A DNA stretch of 64,000 bases from Siphonodentalium dalli (taxonomy: Eukaryota; Mollusca; Scaphopoda; Gadilida; Siphonodentaliidae), in NCBI GenBank assembly GCA_032622095.1, contig CP136063.1, positions 85,351,980 through 85,415,979 on the forward strand, written 5' to 3'. Position 1 is the first letter of the stretch. Each line of letters starts with the position of its first letter. Below are positions 1 to 11,140 of the stretch, in pieces. The notes beneath the pieces were generated by a model, which ran no database searches, was not told the DNA's origin, and was given only the letters and a program-made list of their open reading frames with translations. The position numbers were made by a program, and so were the translations under genes.

Positions 1-1210
1 ACGATATCCTGCACAGCAGGCTAGCATCACCAAATTCACCCTCTGTGGACCTCATTCTTCTTTCGGCCTCATCTTCTGGCAAGTATCTAGAGTCTCAAAT
101 TAACATTGTATTTAGTTACTTTTCCCTTCTCTTCTGTTTCTATATCCCATAATTTGCAGAAGATAAATTGTATAATCGAGGTGACTAATGGGTGAACATC
201 ACCAATTTCAACTGGGAAACTTCAATCTGATCATAGGTCTCCCATAGATAGCAGTTGAGGCCTGAGCAAAATGTGGTTCCCAGAGGCTGAATTTGGTGAT
301 GCTAACTCGCATCTCCTTTTAGTCTGAACCCTGCATCATCAGTTATTATTTCAATGGGTTTAGTTGGTTGCCTGAGAAATATATATAAGGTTGACGTGCA
401 AAAGTTAACGTATAAGTCAGAGTTAATTGCAGAAGGACTTGGGGGACACATTCCTCATTAAAATGTCATCGAACCCTTCATATATGGTTTGATCAATCAG
501 AACATAGCCTATCTATACTCAACACCAAGCCTGCAAACAGTGTGTCTGTCATTTGTAGAATGAGGTTCCCAGAGGGTGAATTTTGTGACACTACTAGTAT
601 ACAGCACAGCGGGCAAGCATCACCAATTTCACCCTCTTCTCTTCAGTTTCTAGATTCCCTAATATGCAGAAGATAAATTGAATAATCAATGTGACTAATG
701 AGTGAACATCACCAACTTCAACTGGGGAACTTCAATCTGATCCTAGGTATCCCGTAGCAGTTGAGGCCTAAGCAGAATGAGGTCCACAGAGGGTGAATTT
801 GGTTACCCTATACTGCACAGCGGCTAGAATCACCAAATTAACCCTCTTCTCTTCAGTTTCTATATCCCCTAATTTGCAGAAGATAAATTGAATAATCGAG
901 GTGACTAATGGGTGTACATCACCAACTTCAACTGGTAAACTACAATCTTATACTAGGTCTCCCATAGCAGTTCAGGCCTTAGCAGAATGAGGCTCCCAGA
1001 GGGTGAATTTGTGATGTTGAACCATGCATCATTAGTCATCGTGGCAATGGGTCTTGTGGCCTGAGAAATATGTATACGGTTGACATGCAAAAGTTAACAA
1101 CATATAAGCCAGAGTTAATTCAAGAAGGACTTGGGGGACACATTCCTCATTATAATGTCATCGAACCCTTCATATATGGTTTGATCAATCAGAACATAGC
1201 CGATCTATAC
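1..1210. repeat. Tandem array of 'GAGGGTGAATT' hairpin units (copy 1)
   Basis: Repeating blocks alternate a hairpin half (CAGAATGAGGTCCCCAGAGG ... CCTCTGGGGACCTCATTCTG) with a spacer containing GACTAATGGGTGAACATCAC. Units begin near 265, 556, 774 and 985. A full left terminus (AAGCCTGCAAACAGTGTGTC) is visible from 527. The window begins in the right arm of one hairpin whose left arm is present in copy 2 at 26204. Units near 774 and 985 are missing from copy 2, which fits recombination between units. Confidence 0.75.
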
Positions 1211-1537
1211 TCAACACTATAAATTAATACAACATAACATTGCTCAAAGGATTTAATTGGTAGTCCTTTGCTGCGCCATCATGTTATAAACGGACTCATA
1301 TCGCATGTTATTGCCAATCATTTATTATGTGATGTCGACTTATGATCAGGCCACTTAAAGATATAGGTCTGGTTCATGGAAATGTAGGACACTCTTCGAT
1401 CATTACCGTAGATTTGAGTGCAATCCTGATTATAAGCATTAGGTCAAGGACATTGTCCTAAACAAAACTTAAAGTGGCCTACTTGATTCAGTTGGTGTAG
1501 GACAAGATTACCGTTGTGTTTTTCTCTGATCTAAGTA

Positions 1538-1679
1538 CAGTAATGCTCTAAATAATCGACTCCTTAACCACAGCAGAATTATGGGTAACTTTTCAGGTTT
1601 TAGTCGGAGATATGGCTTGTTGTCATTCATCAGAAAGCTCTCACTGAGAGCTTTCAGATGAATGGCAACAAGCCATATT
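1538..1679. mobile_element. CAGTAATGCCC palindromic MITE, right arm truncated
   Basis: Member of the commonest repeat here. The full form is a near-perfect palindrome of about 210 bp starting CAGTAATGCCCTAAATAATC and ending with its reverse complement, flanked by TA, which suggests a Tc1/mariner-type non-autonomous element. Here the left arm and the turn are present and the right arm stops after 'AAGCCATATTA'. Open frames of about 70 codons across it are hairpin translations, not genes. Confidence 0.8.
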
Positions 1680-2312
1680 ATACACTTATAACCTGTTCGC
1701 GAATCAGAATCGATTATTATTCTTTCAAAGAGAAACATCAGAACCAACTACGATTCTCGCATACATGTACATATATCTGCTTTGTTATAGAAAGATAGTC
1801 ATATCATAGGTGCTACTACACGTATGTGCAGGTTATTTTTTTGATTTGCATAACAGTAAATCTTTCAATATTGAAAGCTATTCATGTACAATTCTGCATT
1901 CCTGTTACATTACATCAACTCACTTGACTGGAGATACATGGAGAGGATAACTTTTTAAAAGATCTTAAAGTAAGATATTACTGTTGAGAAATTGGCTAAA
2001 TTCATCTTTGAGAAAAGTTAAACTTAAAGCAAAACAGTGAAAAGACTTGCTCTCGTTGCATTGAATTTCAAAATGCCTTTCGATCAACCTCTATTATGAA
2101 ACGAGTGATACTCCATATACCACTCCAACCCAACTTATTGCATATCATGATTCAAATCTGATTCTTGTTCCATCAAACTTGTGAATCAAAAATTGATGGA
2201 TTTTAAATTTGTAAGGCCTGAAGTAGACTGAGCAATATGATAAAGGGATATCAGGTTGATTTTCTTTTAAACAGCAAGTTCGCTAATATTCTACATAAAA
2301 TGATTTTTCTGT

Positions 2313-2569
2313 TTAACCCTTTGAGTGCCAGGGGCCGATCTCATCGGCCCTAAACCTACAAAATAAGTCTGTTAAAGAATATAAGAATAAATTATTAAAA
2401 TTGTAAAAAATTGTAAACAAATTTAAAAAAAAAACAAAAAAAAATGGTAGGCCAATGCATTCTCTTATATATGCGAGGCGACCTATGGTCGACTCGCATA
2501 TATAAGAGAATGCATTGGCACAGGGTATATGGGTTGATACAAAAATTGACCTGGCACTCAAAGGGTTAA
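2313..2569. mobile_element. TTAACCCTTTGAGTGCC hairpin element (piggyBac-like MITE)
   Basis: TTAA at both ends (2313-2316, 2566-2569) bounds inverted termini CCCTTTGAGTGCCAGG / CCTGGCACTCAAAGGG. Inside is a second hairpin with arms CCAATGCATTCTCTTATATA and its complement around 2451-2520. TTAA duplications with CCC-starting termini are typical of piggyBac-type non-autonomous elements. No coding sequence. Confidence 0.8.
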
Positions 2570-2889
2570 TGAATAAATAATGATGTTTGCATAAACATCG
2601 AAAATTATTTTTTGTCAAGTGTAATAACAGATCTTGTCATTGTCAGTATAATGATGGTCATGACTTTGATCCATAGTATTAATTTTGTCTGCCTTTTTGG
2701 GGGGAATGGGAGCCCAATAGCTACTGGGGGAAGATCTCATTCCATGCAAATATCTCATTGTAAATCAGCCCATAATTTTAGTCCAAATTCTGAACATATA
2801 CATGTATAGTAATATAAGTAGATTAAGTCATGGAATTACAACACAAAAAAAAACTGTTTTTATTTTTGACAAACTGAAAGGTTAATTTA

Positions 2890-2999
2890 CAGTAATGCCC
2901 TAAATAATCTACTTCTTAAACACAGCAGAAGTATGGGTAATTTTTTAGGATTTAGTTGGAAATATGGCTTATTGCCATTCATCGGAAAGCTCTCAGTCA
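2890..2999. mobile_element. CAGTAATGCCC MITE, left arm only
   Basis: Left arm only, from CAGTAATGCCC to the AAAGCTCTCAGT turn; the right arm is absent. Copy 2 equivalent at 28810. Confidence 0.7.
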
Positions 3000-3685
3000 G
3001 ACTGTTCGAACCAATAGAAGAGGAGGTTTATTTCCTTCCATATTCTTCAACTTTTGTTCTGTCGGGACTGATAACCGCATTTTTAAATAACGAAGCCCTA
3101 TGTATAAATAAACAATTAGTTGTATTCAGCCTATTTTTACCAATGTAAAATCATCGCCAACTTCTATTGGCATTGGAAACAAGTGATATTTCCATTTTCC
3201 TTCTTAGTCAAAATAAAAACACATTCCTAGTTATGCTGGTATAACTGTGCAACATTTGGGAAACTCTTTCTGCATCTGTCTACAATATACACCTGAGTTT
3301 TGGTGCAAAGAATTCATTCGCCATCATTGGGGTGTGTCTGTACTCGGATATATCTTAATTTGCTTTCGATGATTAAGTCCTGTGGCTTTTTTAAAGTAAG
3401 TATAATGACCATTAATTGCTGGACCTACATGTAATTTCATGTGAAACTTTAATCATTAATCATTAACCATGACATGATTTAACAGTTGAACAGTTTTTGT
3501 GAGGTTCTTTGAACAATTATTCTATTATTGTTAAGAAATTTAAAAGACAAATTCCACAATATGCAATGATGACAATTCATTAATGCATGTTAATTTGGAA
3601 TTTCCTTTGGGATTTATTTTGGCAATGAAATTATGACCAGCATGTTCGGGTATGTAAAACACAACATGGAAGCATTTATGAATAG

Positions 3686-3790
3686 AATAGAATAGAATTT
3701 ATTGAGCTTCATTACGACAATTGAAATATTTTGCTCATAGTTAATTAACTTAACAAACAAGTCAAACATTTGAGTGAAAATAACATCAAC
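3686..3790 (-). mobile_element. Possible LINE 3' end remnant
   Basis: On the minus strand this reads AATAAATTCTATTCTATTC, a polyadenylation-like signal running into a short (TTCTA)n tail, a form common at non-LTR retrotransposon 3' ends. No coding part survives here. Confidence 0.4.
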
Positions 3791-3825
3791 ACAACAATAT
3801 GGGGACCATCGAATAAGATTGAGTA

Positions 3826-4008
3826 CAGTAATACCCTAAATAATCGACTCCTTAACCACAGCAGAATTATATGTAATTTTTCAGGATTTAGTGATTTTAG
3901 TCGGAAATATGGCTTGTTGCCATTCATCGGAAAGCTCTCCGACTAAATCCTGAAAAATTACCCATAATTCTGCTGTGGTTAAGGAGTCGATTATTTAGAG
4001 CATTACTC
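3826..4008. mobile_element. CAGTAATGCCC palindromic MITE
   Basis: Both arms present, turning at GGAAAGCTCTCCGACT, so the inner part of the palindrome is deleted. The start carries ATACCC instead of ATGCCC. Confidence 0.8.
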
Positions 4009-4048
4009 TACCTTTGAAGCTTGGGGTGTTTCGTAATGGATCTGAGCT

Positions 4049-4334
4049 GAACCCTTTTATACTAAATACTCAATGACGAGTAGTTATATCCCTTAGGAAA
4101 TGTTCAGACAATAAGTTCCACAAATGAACCTAGGTGAACAAATGACCACAGTTTATTGAACTTATTATCTGAACATTTTCCTCCAATAAATAGGATTCCT
4201 TCTACAGTTGTATTATCTGTCGTCTGCTTATATTTTCTAAAAAATAAAACCTCCAGCTGAATTATGGACCATTCCAGTGTATACATGTACTTTTATAACT
4301 GGATGGGAGAATCCATTTAGTATAGAGGGGTTAA
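4049..4334. mobile_element. TTAACCCCTTT element of the 'TTATTATCTGAACATT' family
   Basis: Left end ACCCTTTTATACTAAATACT and right end TTTAGTATAGAGGGGTTAA are inverted. TTAA is intact on the right (4331-4334) and mutated to TGAA on the left. It contains one copy of the TTATTATCTGAACATTTTCC motif that is amplified into a satellite at 18543-20105. Related to 60501-60755. Confidence 0.65.
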
Positions 4335-4918
4335 ACAATGGACAGAGGGGACATGCGTAATAGAGTTCTTATACTAATTAGTTCTATTGTTCCATTTATG
4401 AGATGTTGGTGATTTTGTAATCAATGTTTGAAAATAACAGCCAACATCTGCAATAGAATCCAAACTTTGTTTTAAAGCAATGATTATGGATTCGATAAAA
4501 ATCTCATAATGAATATAGGAAAAAAATTGCCTTTTTTGTAATGTTCTAACTGTTTATTATTTATTTGTGACTGTGAAGAGAAGCATGTTATGGTGTAAAT
4601 GCATGTTTTTTTAGAAAATATAATGTTAATGTTTTCCTACATTAACTGGTCTCATCAAAGAGAGACAGAGAGACAGAGAGGGAGTCATTAAACATTGAGT
4701 TATTGAATGTTTCACAACTGCTAAATAGGAAAACCACCACAAATTTGTCAGCTAACACATCAATTTGTCAGTCGTTGAATTTTTAATTTACTTGGCTACG
4801 CAATCAAAGATCAATAATTATCACGGCAGGTGCCTGTATGAGTCATTATATTATTACAAAGGTAAAACCATTCTGACTAATGCTCTCAAACTCATATTTA
4901 ACTCTTTAACTCTTACTG

Positions 4919-5128
4919 CATGCCCTAAATAATCGACTCCTTAACCACAGCAGAATTATGGTAAATTTTTCAGGATTTAGTCGGAAATATTGCTTGTTGC
5001 CATTCATCGGAAAACTTTCACTGAGAGCTTTCAGATGAATGGCAACAAGCCATATTTCCGACTAAATCCTGAAAAATTACCCATAATTCTGCTGTGGATA
5101 AGGATTCGATTATTTAGGGCATTACTGT
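4919..5128. mobile_element. CAGTAATGCCC palindromic MITE, nearly full length
   Basis: Both arms of about 100 bp with the turn CTTTCACTGAGAGCTTTC. The left terminus is worn (CATGCCC); the right terminus GGGCATTACTG is intact and followed by TA. Confidence 0.85.
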
Positions 5129-5350
5129 ATATTCTGACTAATACCTCGAACTCATATTTAACTCTTTAACTGTTACTGGTAATACATAATGCCACTGAAC
5201 ACCTGCTGACGTAAATTGACGTCACCACCCTACTCCCTGGTGACATCTTTTGACGTGTATATAGATTCCCAAATTAATTTTAAAAGTCATATCAAATTCT
5301 TGTTTTACATACATAATCTGACTTTGGAGGAATTTGTTGTGAAGTCCGTA

Positions 5351-5463
5351 CAGTAATGCTCTAAGTAATTGACTTCTTAACCACAGCAGAATTATGGGTA
5401 ACTTTTCAGGATTTAGTTGGAAATATGGCTTGTTGCCATTCATCGGAAAGCTCTCAGTGAGAG
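5351..5463. mobile_element. CAGTAATGCCC MITE, left arm only
   Basis: Left terminus CAGTAATGCTC after TA; ends at the turn (CTCTCAGTGAGAGG). The right arm is lost. Copy 2 equivalent at 31275. Confidence 0.75.
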
Positions 5464-5651
5464 GCACACAAAATTCAGGCTTGATTGAAACAATGAACCC
5501 ATCTTACTTAGCCAGTTCCTTCACCCATTCAGATATATATTATAATTTATATAATATTTAATGAATGTTCCTGGATTCCAGTGCATATGGGGCGTTAGCC
5601 ACGTACAATGTACACTTGGTGTTGCACTATGTACCATAATAGTCAATTGAG

Positions 5652-6337
5652 TGGGACCCTGCGAAGCTTCGAGATTCAATTCGATTTATATGGCGAATTG
5701 GTTTGTCGCTTCGATTTGATTTGAATATTTTTGAATCACCCTTGTTATTCTTGTGGTTGAAAAACAACATGAGGTTGAAGATCCCTTGTTCTAAATTTGA
5801 ATTTAAATATATGTTTATTAGAATAATGCCTGAATGTTGAGCCTAATTTTCACTAATTTTGTCTTGCTGCATTGATTTGTACCATACATCCCAATTGCAT
5901 GACAGTAATACATGTACAGTGTATTTCTCACCTTATCATGCAAATGTAGGGAGTCGTTGCAAATATTGAAATCATTTTACGATATGCGAACAATCTTGAT
6001 TAATCAGAGGAGTGAGAGCTTTCCGATGAATGGCAACAAGCCATATTTCCGACTAAATCCTGAAAAGTTACCCATAATTCTGCTGTGGTTAAGGAGTTGA
6101 TTATTTAGGGCATTACTGTACATGTAACTGCATTCACATTTTGCAATATACAGCTGAATTTGTCTTTATCCCTTTGTTTTGGAAACTATATTTCCCAATT
6201 TCATAAAGATAGTTTATTTTACCCATGTTAAAACTCATGTATATTTACGTTTCAAGATACGATTTGATTCGTGAATCTCACTCCTGATTCGCATCGAGAT
6301 TCGATTTCACTGTAAACCCCAGATTCGCACTGCCCTA
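5652..6337. mobile_element. GATTCG-rich inverted-terminus element
   Basis: Left end GGGACCCTGCGAAGCTTCGA and right end GATTCGCACTGCCCTA are inverted and followed inward by GATTCG-rich sequence. The same ends occur at 21191-22168 and, as one end, near 48422. The ends resemble hAT-type termini (TAGGGCCCTG), but I could not define a target duplication. A half MITE lies inside at 6012. Confidence 0.4.
6012..6119. mobile_element. CAGTAATGCCC MITE, right arm only
   Basis: Starts at the turn (GTGAGAGCTTTCCGATGAAT) and ends GGGCATTACTG followed by TA. The left arm is missing. Confidence 0.75.
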
Positions 6338-6522
6338 CATTTGAGTCATTTTAACAAAATTATACCAGTAGGATGTGGCACACATTAGATACAATATGTC
6401 CAAGTTAACTACCAGTTGAACAACAGGAATAACTGCTATGATGTGATCTAGTTCATAGTGGAAACTGACATTTCAATTTTGATTAATTATCCATACTGAT
6501 CAGATTTTTCTCTTCTTCACAG

Positions 6523-6609
6523 GGTTTATAAAGAATTCATAATATGTGTCCATGGAAACTGAAGAAGGAAATATCAGCCACGGAATGGCAGAACCAGTGC
6601 TCAATAATG
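6523..6609 (+). CDS. Candidate host-gene exon with start codon (copy 1), product unknown
   Basis: A pyrimidine-rich acceptor (TTTTTCTCTTCTTCACAG) precedes 6523 and a donor (GTTAGT) follows 6609. ATG at 6552 in 'GTCCATGG' opens 19 codons, METEEGNISHGMAEPVLNN, and ends in phase 1. The first base of the next codon completes GGA when joined to the exon at 59906, and the frame stays open. Bases 6523-6551 would be 5' UTR. The protein start is acidic and hydrophilic, with no signal peptide or membrane segment visible. An earlier ATG at 6544 in another frame is also open to the donor, so the reading frame is not certain. Copy 2 (32447-32533) is unchanged while the flanks have drifted, which fits constraint. 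I do not recognise the gene. Confidence 0.6.
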
Positions 6610-6696
6610 GTTAGTTCAAATGGATCTTCACGCAATTGTTTTCATTGCTTTAAAGGGACCCAATGCTTTCATAGTGGGTAAATGTACAAAGAATAT

Positions 6697-7096
6697 TTAA
6701 AGGTACTCAATCCGATTCGATGGTCCCCATATAATCAGATTTCAACAACAACAACAACATTTTAGAAATGCCGCTTCAGTTATTAGAATCGATTAATTTC
6801 CCAAAATTAATGCTAGCCACTGTCAACTATAGTAAAAAATTGCCTGAAACGTGTTATTTATCAACACGTTAATCTCCGAATTTGGCCTTATTATCAACAC
6901 AAAGCCTCTTGATTTTAGAGTTATCCATCTTCATCCGCAATTTGGTCTGAGACCATCGGCTCGTCACTGGGCCACTAATAAGTCTCGATGGCGAAAAATA
7001 ATAGATTTCAGAAATCGATATCTAATAACTGAGCTTTGATAGGGAGGTTCCTCAACTTGAATAAAATATATTTACCCCCATTATTATGCATCTTTA
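6697..7096. mobile_element. TTAAAGGTACTCAATCC foldback element (copy 1, internally shortened)
   Basis: Starts TTAAAGGTACTCAATCCGAT; the right part matches the intact member at 42450-42873 (GAGCTTTGATGGG, TATTTTTTACCCC). About 37 bp present in copy 2 are lost near 7076. Contains (AAC)n at 6747-6764. The 62-codon open frame here is not a gene. Confidence 0.6.
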
Positions 7097-7450
7097 AGAG
7101 TGTAATTACATCACCACTAAGAAGAACAGGAAAAAATTGATAAACTTTATTCTTACATTCATTGTTGATAGTTCTGCAAAAACATAATTTTGTCTGTTCA
7201 AACCATTATTTTGTTATGTGAACAAAACTGTTACAGTGATTTGTCAACAAACATCGCTATTAAATCGTGCAGTACAAGTTCAAATATTTTAGTCTGAATA
7301 TGATTTTCAGAATATTTTTCAATGCTTTGACCTTTTCAATGTTTATTTTCAAATTATGATTAAACTTTGGTATCTTATTGGACTAATTAGACTTTTATTA
7401 TTCCACTGTAACACTAATGTTTATATAACAATGGTTTTGACATGCAAAAT

Positions 7451-7692
7451 CTCTTCCAAGACTGGAGCTTCTTGAAATTTTGAGAAAACCCTGTGCCAAT
7501 GCATTCTCTTATATATGCGAGTCTCCCATAGGGAGCCTCACATACTAGTATATAAATGAATACATTGGCCTAACAATATTTACATTGACCTTATAAACCA
7601 GTGCATTCTCCTATATATGCGAGGCTTCCTATGGAAGACTCGCATATATAAGAGAACGCACTGGAACAGGACCTTTAATTCTGCACCAATAT
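7451..7692. mobile_element. 'GCATTCTCTTATATATGCGAG' double-hairpin element, left end lost
   Basis: Two successive hairpins built from CCAATGCATTCTCTTATATA and complement. The outer left end resembles CATGACTGGAGCTTCCTG of 15009-15241. The right end is a worn GAGTTAA. Confidence 0.6.
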
Positions 7693-7769
7693 ATTTGGAG
7701 AGTTAATAATAATGAAAATAAGAATAAAAGAATCAATCTATTTTTTCATTAATTGTTGAACACAGTAGT

Positions 7770-7846
7770 TTAAATCTTCCATGACTGGAGCTTCCTGAAA
7801 TTTTGTGAAAACCCTGTGCCAATGAATTCTCATATACATGCGAGTC
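7770..7846. mobile_element. Left-end fragment of a TTAACCCTTCCATGA hairpin element
   Basis: TTTAAATCTTCCATGACTGG through GCCAATGAATTCTC matches the left end of 15009-15241 and then breaks off into Helitron-like sequence. Confidence 0.55.
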
Positions 7847-9759
7847 TAATTTTGCAACGTCCACAGACGCTTTATATTCTGCCCAGATGGAGGCGATCAC
7901 AAAGAAATCCCTAAATAGCCCGGACCAAGTATATATGTTGGAACTTCTGGTTGTATGTATTTATAGTCCAAGAGATATTGGTCGACCTCTGCACCCCCCC
8001 AGGACTCAACTTCACCCCACTAATTTTCTTCCTTAAGGTCTCCTATAATTTTTTTCACTTGTTAACAAGAAAAAAAAGTGGCCGCAGAGACTCCAGACAA
8101 GATGGCGTCCATCATGGCGGCCATTTTTTTAAAATGCACCATGTCTCTTTGATCGCCGTTATAGTAAAGGTGATATCACATGCGGTCTTGTTTTTCGCTC
8201 AATTCGTTATGCTAATATGCAACCCTTACAAATTAGCCAAAAACCCGACACCAGAATCCAATATGGCGGCCAAGATGGCCGCCGAAATGTGAAAATATGC
8301 TATTTTTCTGACATGTTACCACCTTTCGTTTGTCTCTGTGGGAAAATGTTGGAATCTTTGCGTCATGTTATACATTTATCATATAGAGGAGTCATTTTCG
8401 ACCACATGGGGACCATAATATACATTCATTGCGGAATATTTTTGTCCGATATCACGTTTTCCCCAAATGCCGGTATAATAGGTCAAAGCCGAATCTGCGT
8501 TAATAACGCGATGTAATGTTTCTAATCAATGAATGTTATTGCTATAATAACAACACCCATCCATATATATGTGCAGGAGATACTCGAGCTATGATTCCTC
8601 TTATACCTGAGTTGAGGAATATTTACCCAAATCCAAGATGGCGGCCAAAATGGCCACCAGAAATAAAAAATTGCCGAAAATTGCCGATTTTAACATCAGT
8701 GAGCATTATTGTCATGAAAACTCCACACCTGCTTACTATTGTGAGTTGGGAACACTTAGGCGAAGAACTTTCCTTGTACCATATCCAAATAAAAGTACCA
8801 CAAATCCAAAATGGCGCCCACAATGGCTGACAGATTTTGAAAAATCACCGAACTTCCCTCATATTCACATCATTGGGCATTATTGTCGAGACAACTCCAC
8901 CCATGCCTACAGTTGAGTTGGAAATACTGAGGTGAAGTAATTACCTTACATCTCAAGCAAGAAATTGTTTTCCAAATCGTAGATGGCGGCTAAAATGGCG
9001 ACCGAAATTTGAAAACAAGTCTACATTCCTTTACTTTCTTACGATGGGCGTTATTGTTTCGCGATTTCTATCCAACATTACATGTTGATATGGAATAGTG
9101 ACATGAAGTATTCATTAGGGTTTGGCAATTGATACTCAGAGCCAAGATCGCTGCTAAATTGGCGGCTAGAAATTGAAAAGAAATCGATATTTTCACATAT
9201 TAATTTCAACTTTTTGTCATAATATCGGTATGTATGGACGAAACTGTACATACACCATCTACTAGTTCAACTTGAAGGTATCAAAACGCATAACATAGCT
9301 CGTATCCTTCTGGAAAGATGAAAACCACAATTTATATCGCGATGTGGCATTTCGAAATCCATTCTCCACTTAGCGCCGATAATGGCCTTAATCGTAGGTG
9401 CGCCGAATAGTTATATCAGAACAATTACCTGATAACAGATTCTGATTTGCCACGTCACGTCCATAATTATCTGGACCAGCTTCCATTTCTTTGTCTGATA
9501 AATCTAGTTAGCTCACACCGACAAAGTATTCACCACTTCCTGGGAGTAGGGTCCCTCTAATCATAACGTTTCAAACAATTCATTTTACAATTTTAAGTAT
9601 TTGCTAAATATGATATTTGTGCGTCATTTGAACTATGAAGGCATATGACCGATGAGTATACAAGCTTACAGAAGGTCATCTCTATGTATGTGTCTCATAC
9701 CCCATGGGGATAACGACATGTACACCTGGCGAACCAGTTAGCTAGCCACTTCTCAATAG

Positions 9760-10220
9760 ATGGTTTGTCAACTCACAAACTCAGCGAACGTATTGGCATA
9801 TGTGGACAACTTCGACAGTGTTTTGAAGGTTACTAGCTGTCTCATTCCCTTGGACAGATGTCTATCTGCTAAGGAGAAGACCATAGTGTACAGACTACCC
9901 ACAATTCTTGACCATGAACCGAAGCAAACTGTGTGCCGCCCCGCATTTGTCTCGTCGAATATGTCCCAGCAGAGAGGAACAATTCTAGCGGTGCTAGTTT
10001 ATGGACATGCGCCATGATAGTGGGAATGAAATGGGCCACAGTATACACCACCCCTACACCTGGTGCATGTTTAAGATATAGAATGTCATGCGTGTCGGTT
10101 TTATTTGGTGTGGTAAGATTGTATTTCCACATCCGTTTCGAAGCCTTTCTGATTCAACTACGTACATTTTTGTCTGGATACTGCTATGCTAGCCTCCCTC
10201 AAAACAGTCGGATGGACTGA
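9760..10220 (+). pseudogene. Decayed ORF in the left arm of the 5-kb palindrome
   Basis: Two overlapping open stretches (9760-10017 and 9933-10220, different frames) read toward the centre of the palindrome. The protein starts MVCQLTNSANVLAYVDNF and later, after a frame change, reads GASLWTCAMIVGMK and LYFHIRFEAFL. The right arm encodes the recognisably related MVHQFAYSSNALTYPDNF, GASLWVCVMIVEMK and LYVPIRLEAVL on the minus strand. This suggests a real ancestral protein carried in both arms. I do not recognise the family; a transposase is possible but not shown. Confidence 0.5.
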
Positions 10221-10689
10221 AGGATAATGTCTTTATAGCATGAATGTATGCGTTTTTTGTTATCCTCTCTCAGGGTTAGTGTCAGTATGTTGGCGGTGTT
10301 ATTCAAGAAACTGTCAGGAACTGTGGTGCATTTATTTCACTATGTATTTAAAGAACAATTTACAGTCTCGATGGCAATGGCTGTGGGCGTTGGGGAACGC
10401 GACCTTTATGGTCATATAGCTTTATATATATAACTTTAGAATATAGCAGTTAATGTCTCATGCAGGAAAATGTTCGCAATGGTGATGTTACCAAGAAATC
10501 ACTTGGTGTACCAACGTTTGTTGAACTGAATGCAAGAGCTCATCAACGTAACATTCCTATGGATGTACTTTGCGTTGAACATTTCACCCTTTTGTTGATG
10601 GCATTTGTACTTTCTTGAAACATACCACCCAGCGTGAGTATGACATATCAACCAACTATCAAAGGTATCGCCTTTAAGACTACACTCCA

Positions 10690-11140
10690 GTCTTGGTGGG
10701 GCTTATACAGCAGTAGCCAATGGCACACGCCTGGTCCAGCTGTTTAAGAACGGCTTCCAAACGGATGGGAACATACAATCTTAGCATACAAGGAAAGCAA
10801 AGCCACACATGAGATCGTGTCTGAATCTAAAACATAACAAAATAAGGGGCGGTGCAGTCATGGTCCAATTTCATTTCCACTATCATGACACATACCCACA
10901 AACTAGCACCGTGTGTATTGTTATCATCTGCTTGGATCTGTTCGGTGAGACGATTGCTGGACGCCAACAAACTTGTTCTTATGATCATGTTCAAGGAGTT
11001 TGGGTATATTATGCATTATGGTCTTCTACGCCTTAGCAAAAATGCATCCGTCAAATGTCGGGCTTTCAACATTCGAAGCCATATTCAGAAGTTGTCCGGG
11101 TACGTCAGTGCATTAGATGAGTATGCGAATTGATGAACCA
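10690..11140 (-). pseudogene. Decayed ORF in the right arm of the 5-kb palindrome
   Basis: Minus-strand counterpart of 9760-10220, with several stops and frameshifts. Conserved blocks shared with the left arm are the xNxLxYxDNF start, GASLWxCxMIVxMK and RLYxxIRxEA. Similarity at protein level between the two arms is the main reason to call it a former gene. Confidence 0.45.
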
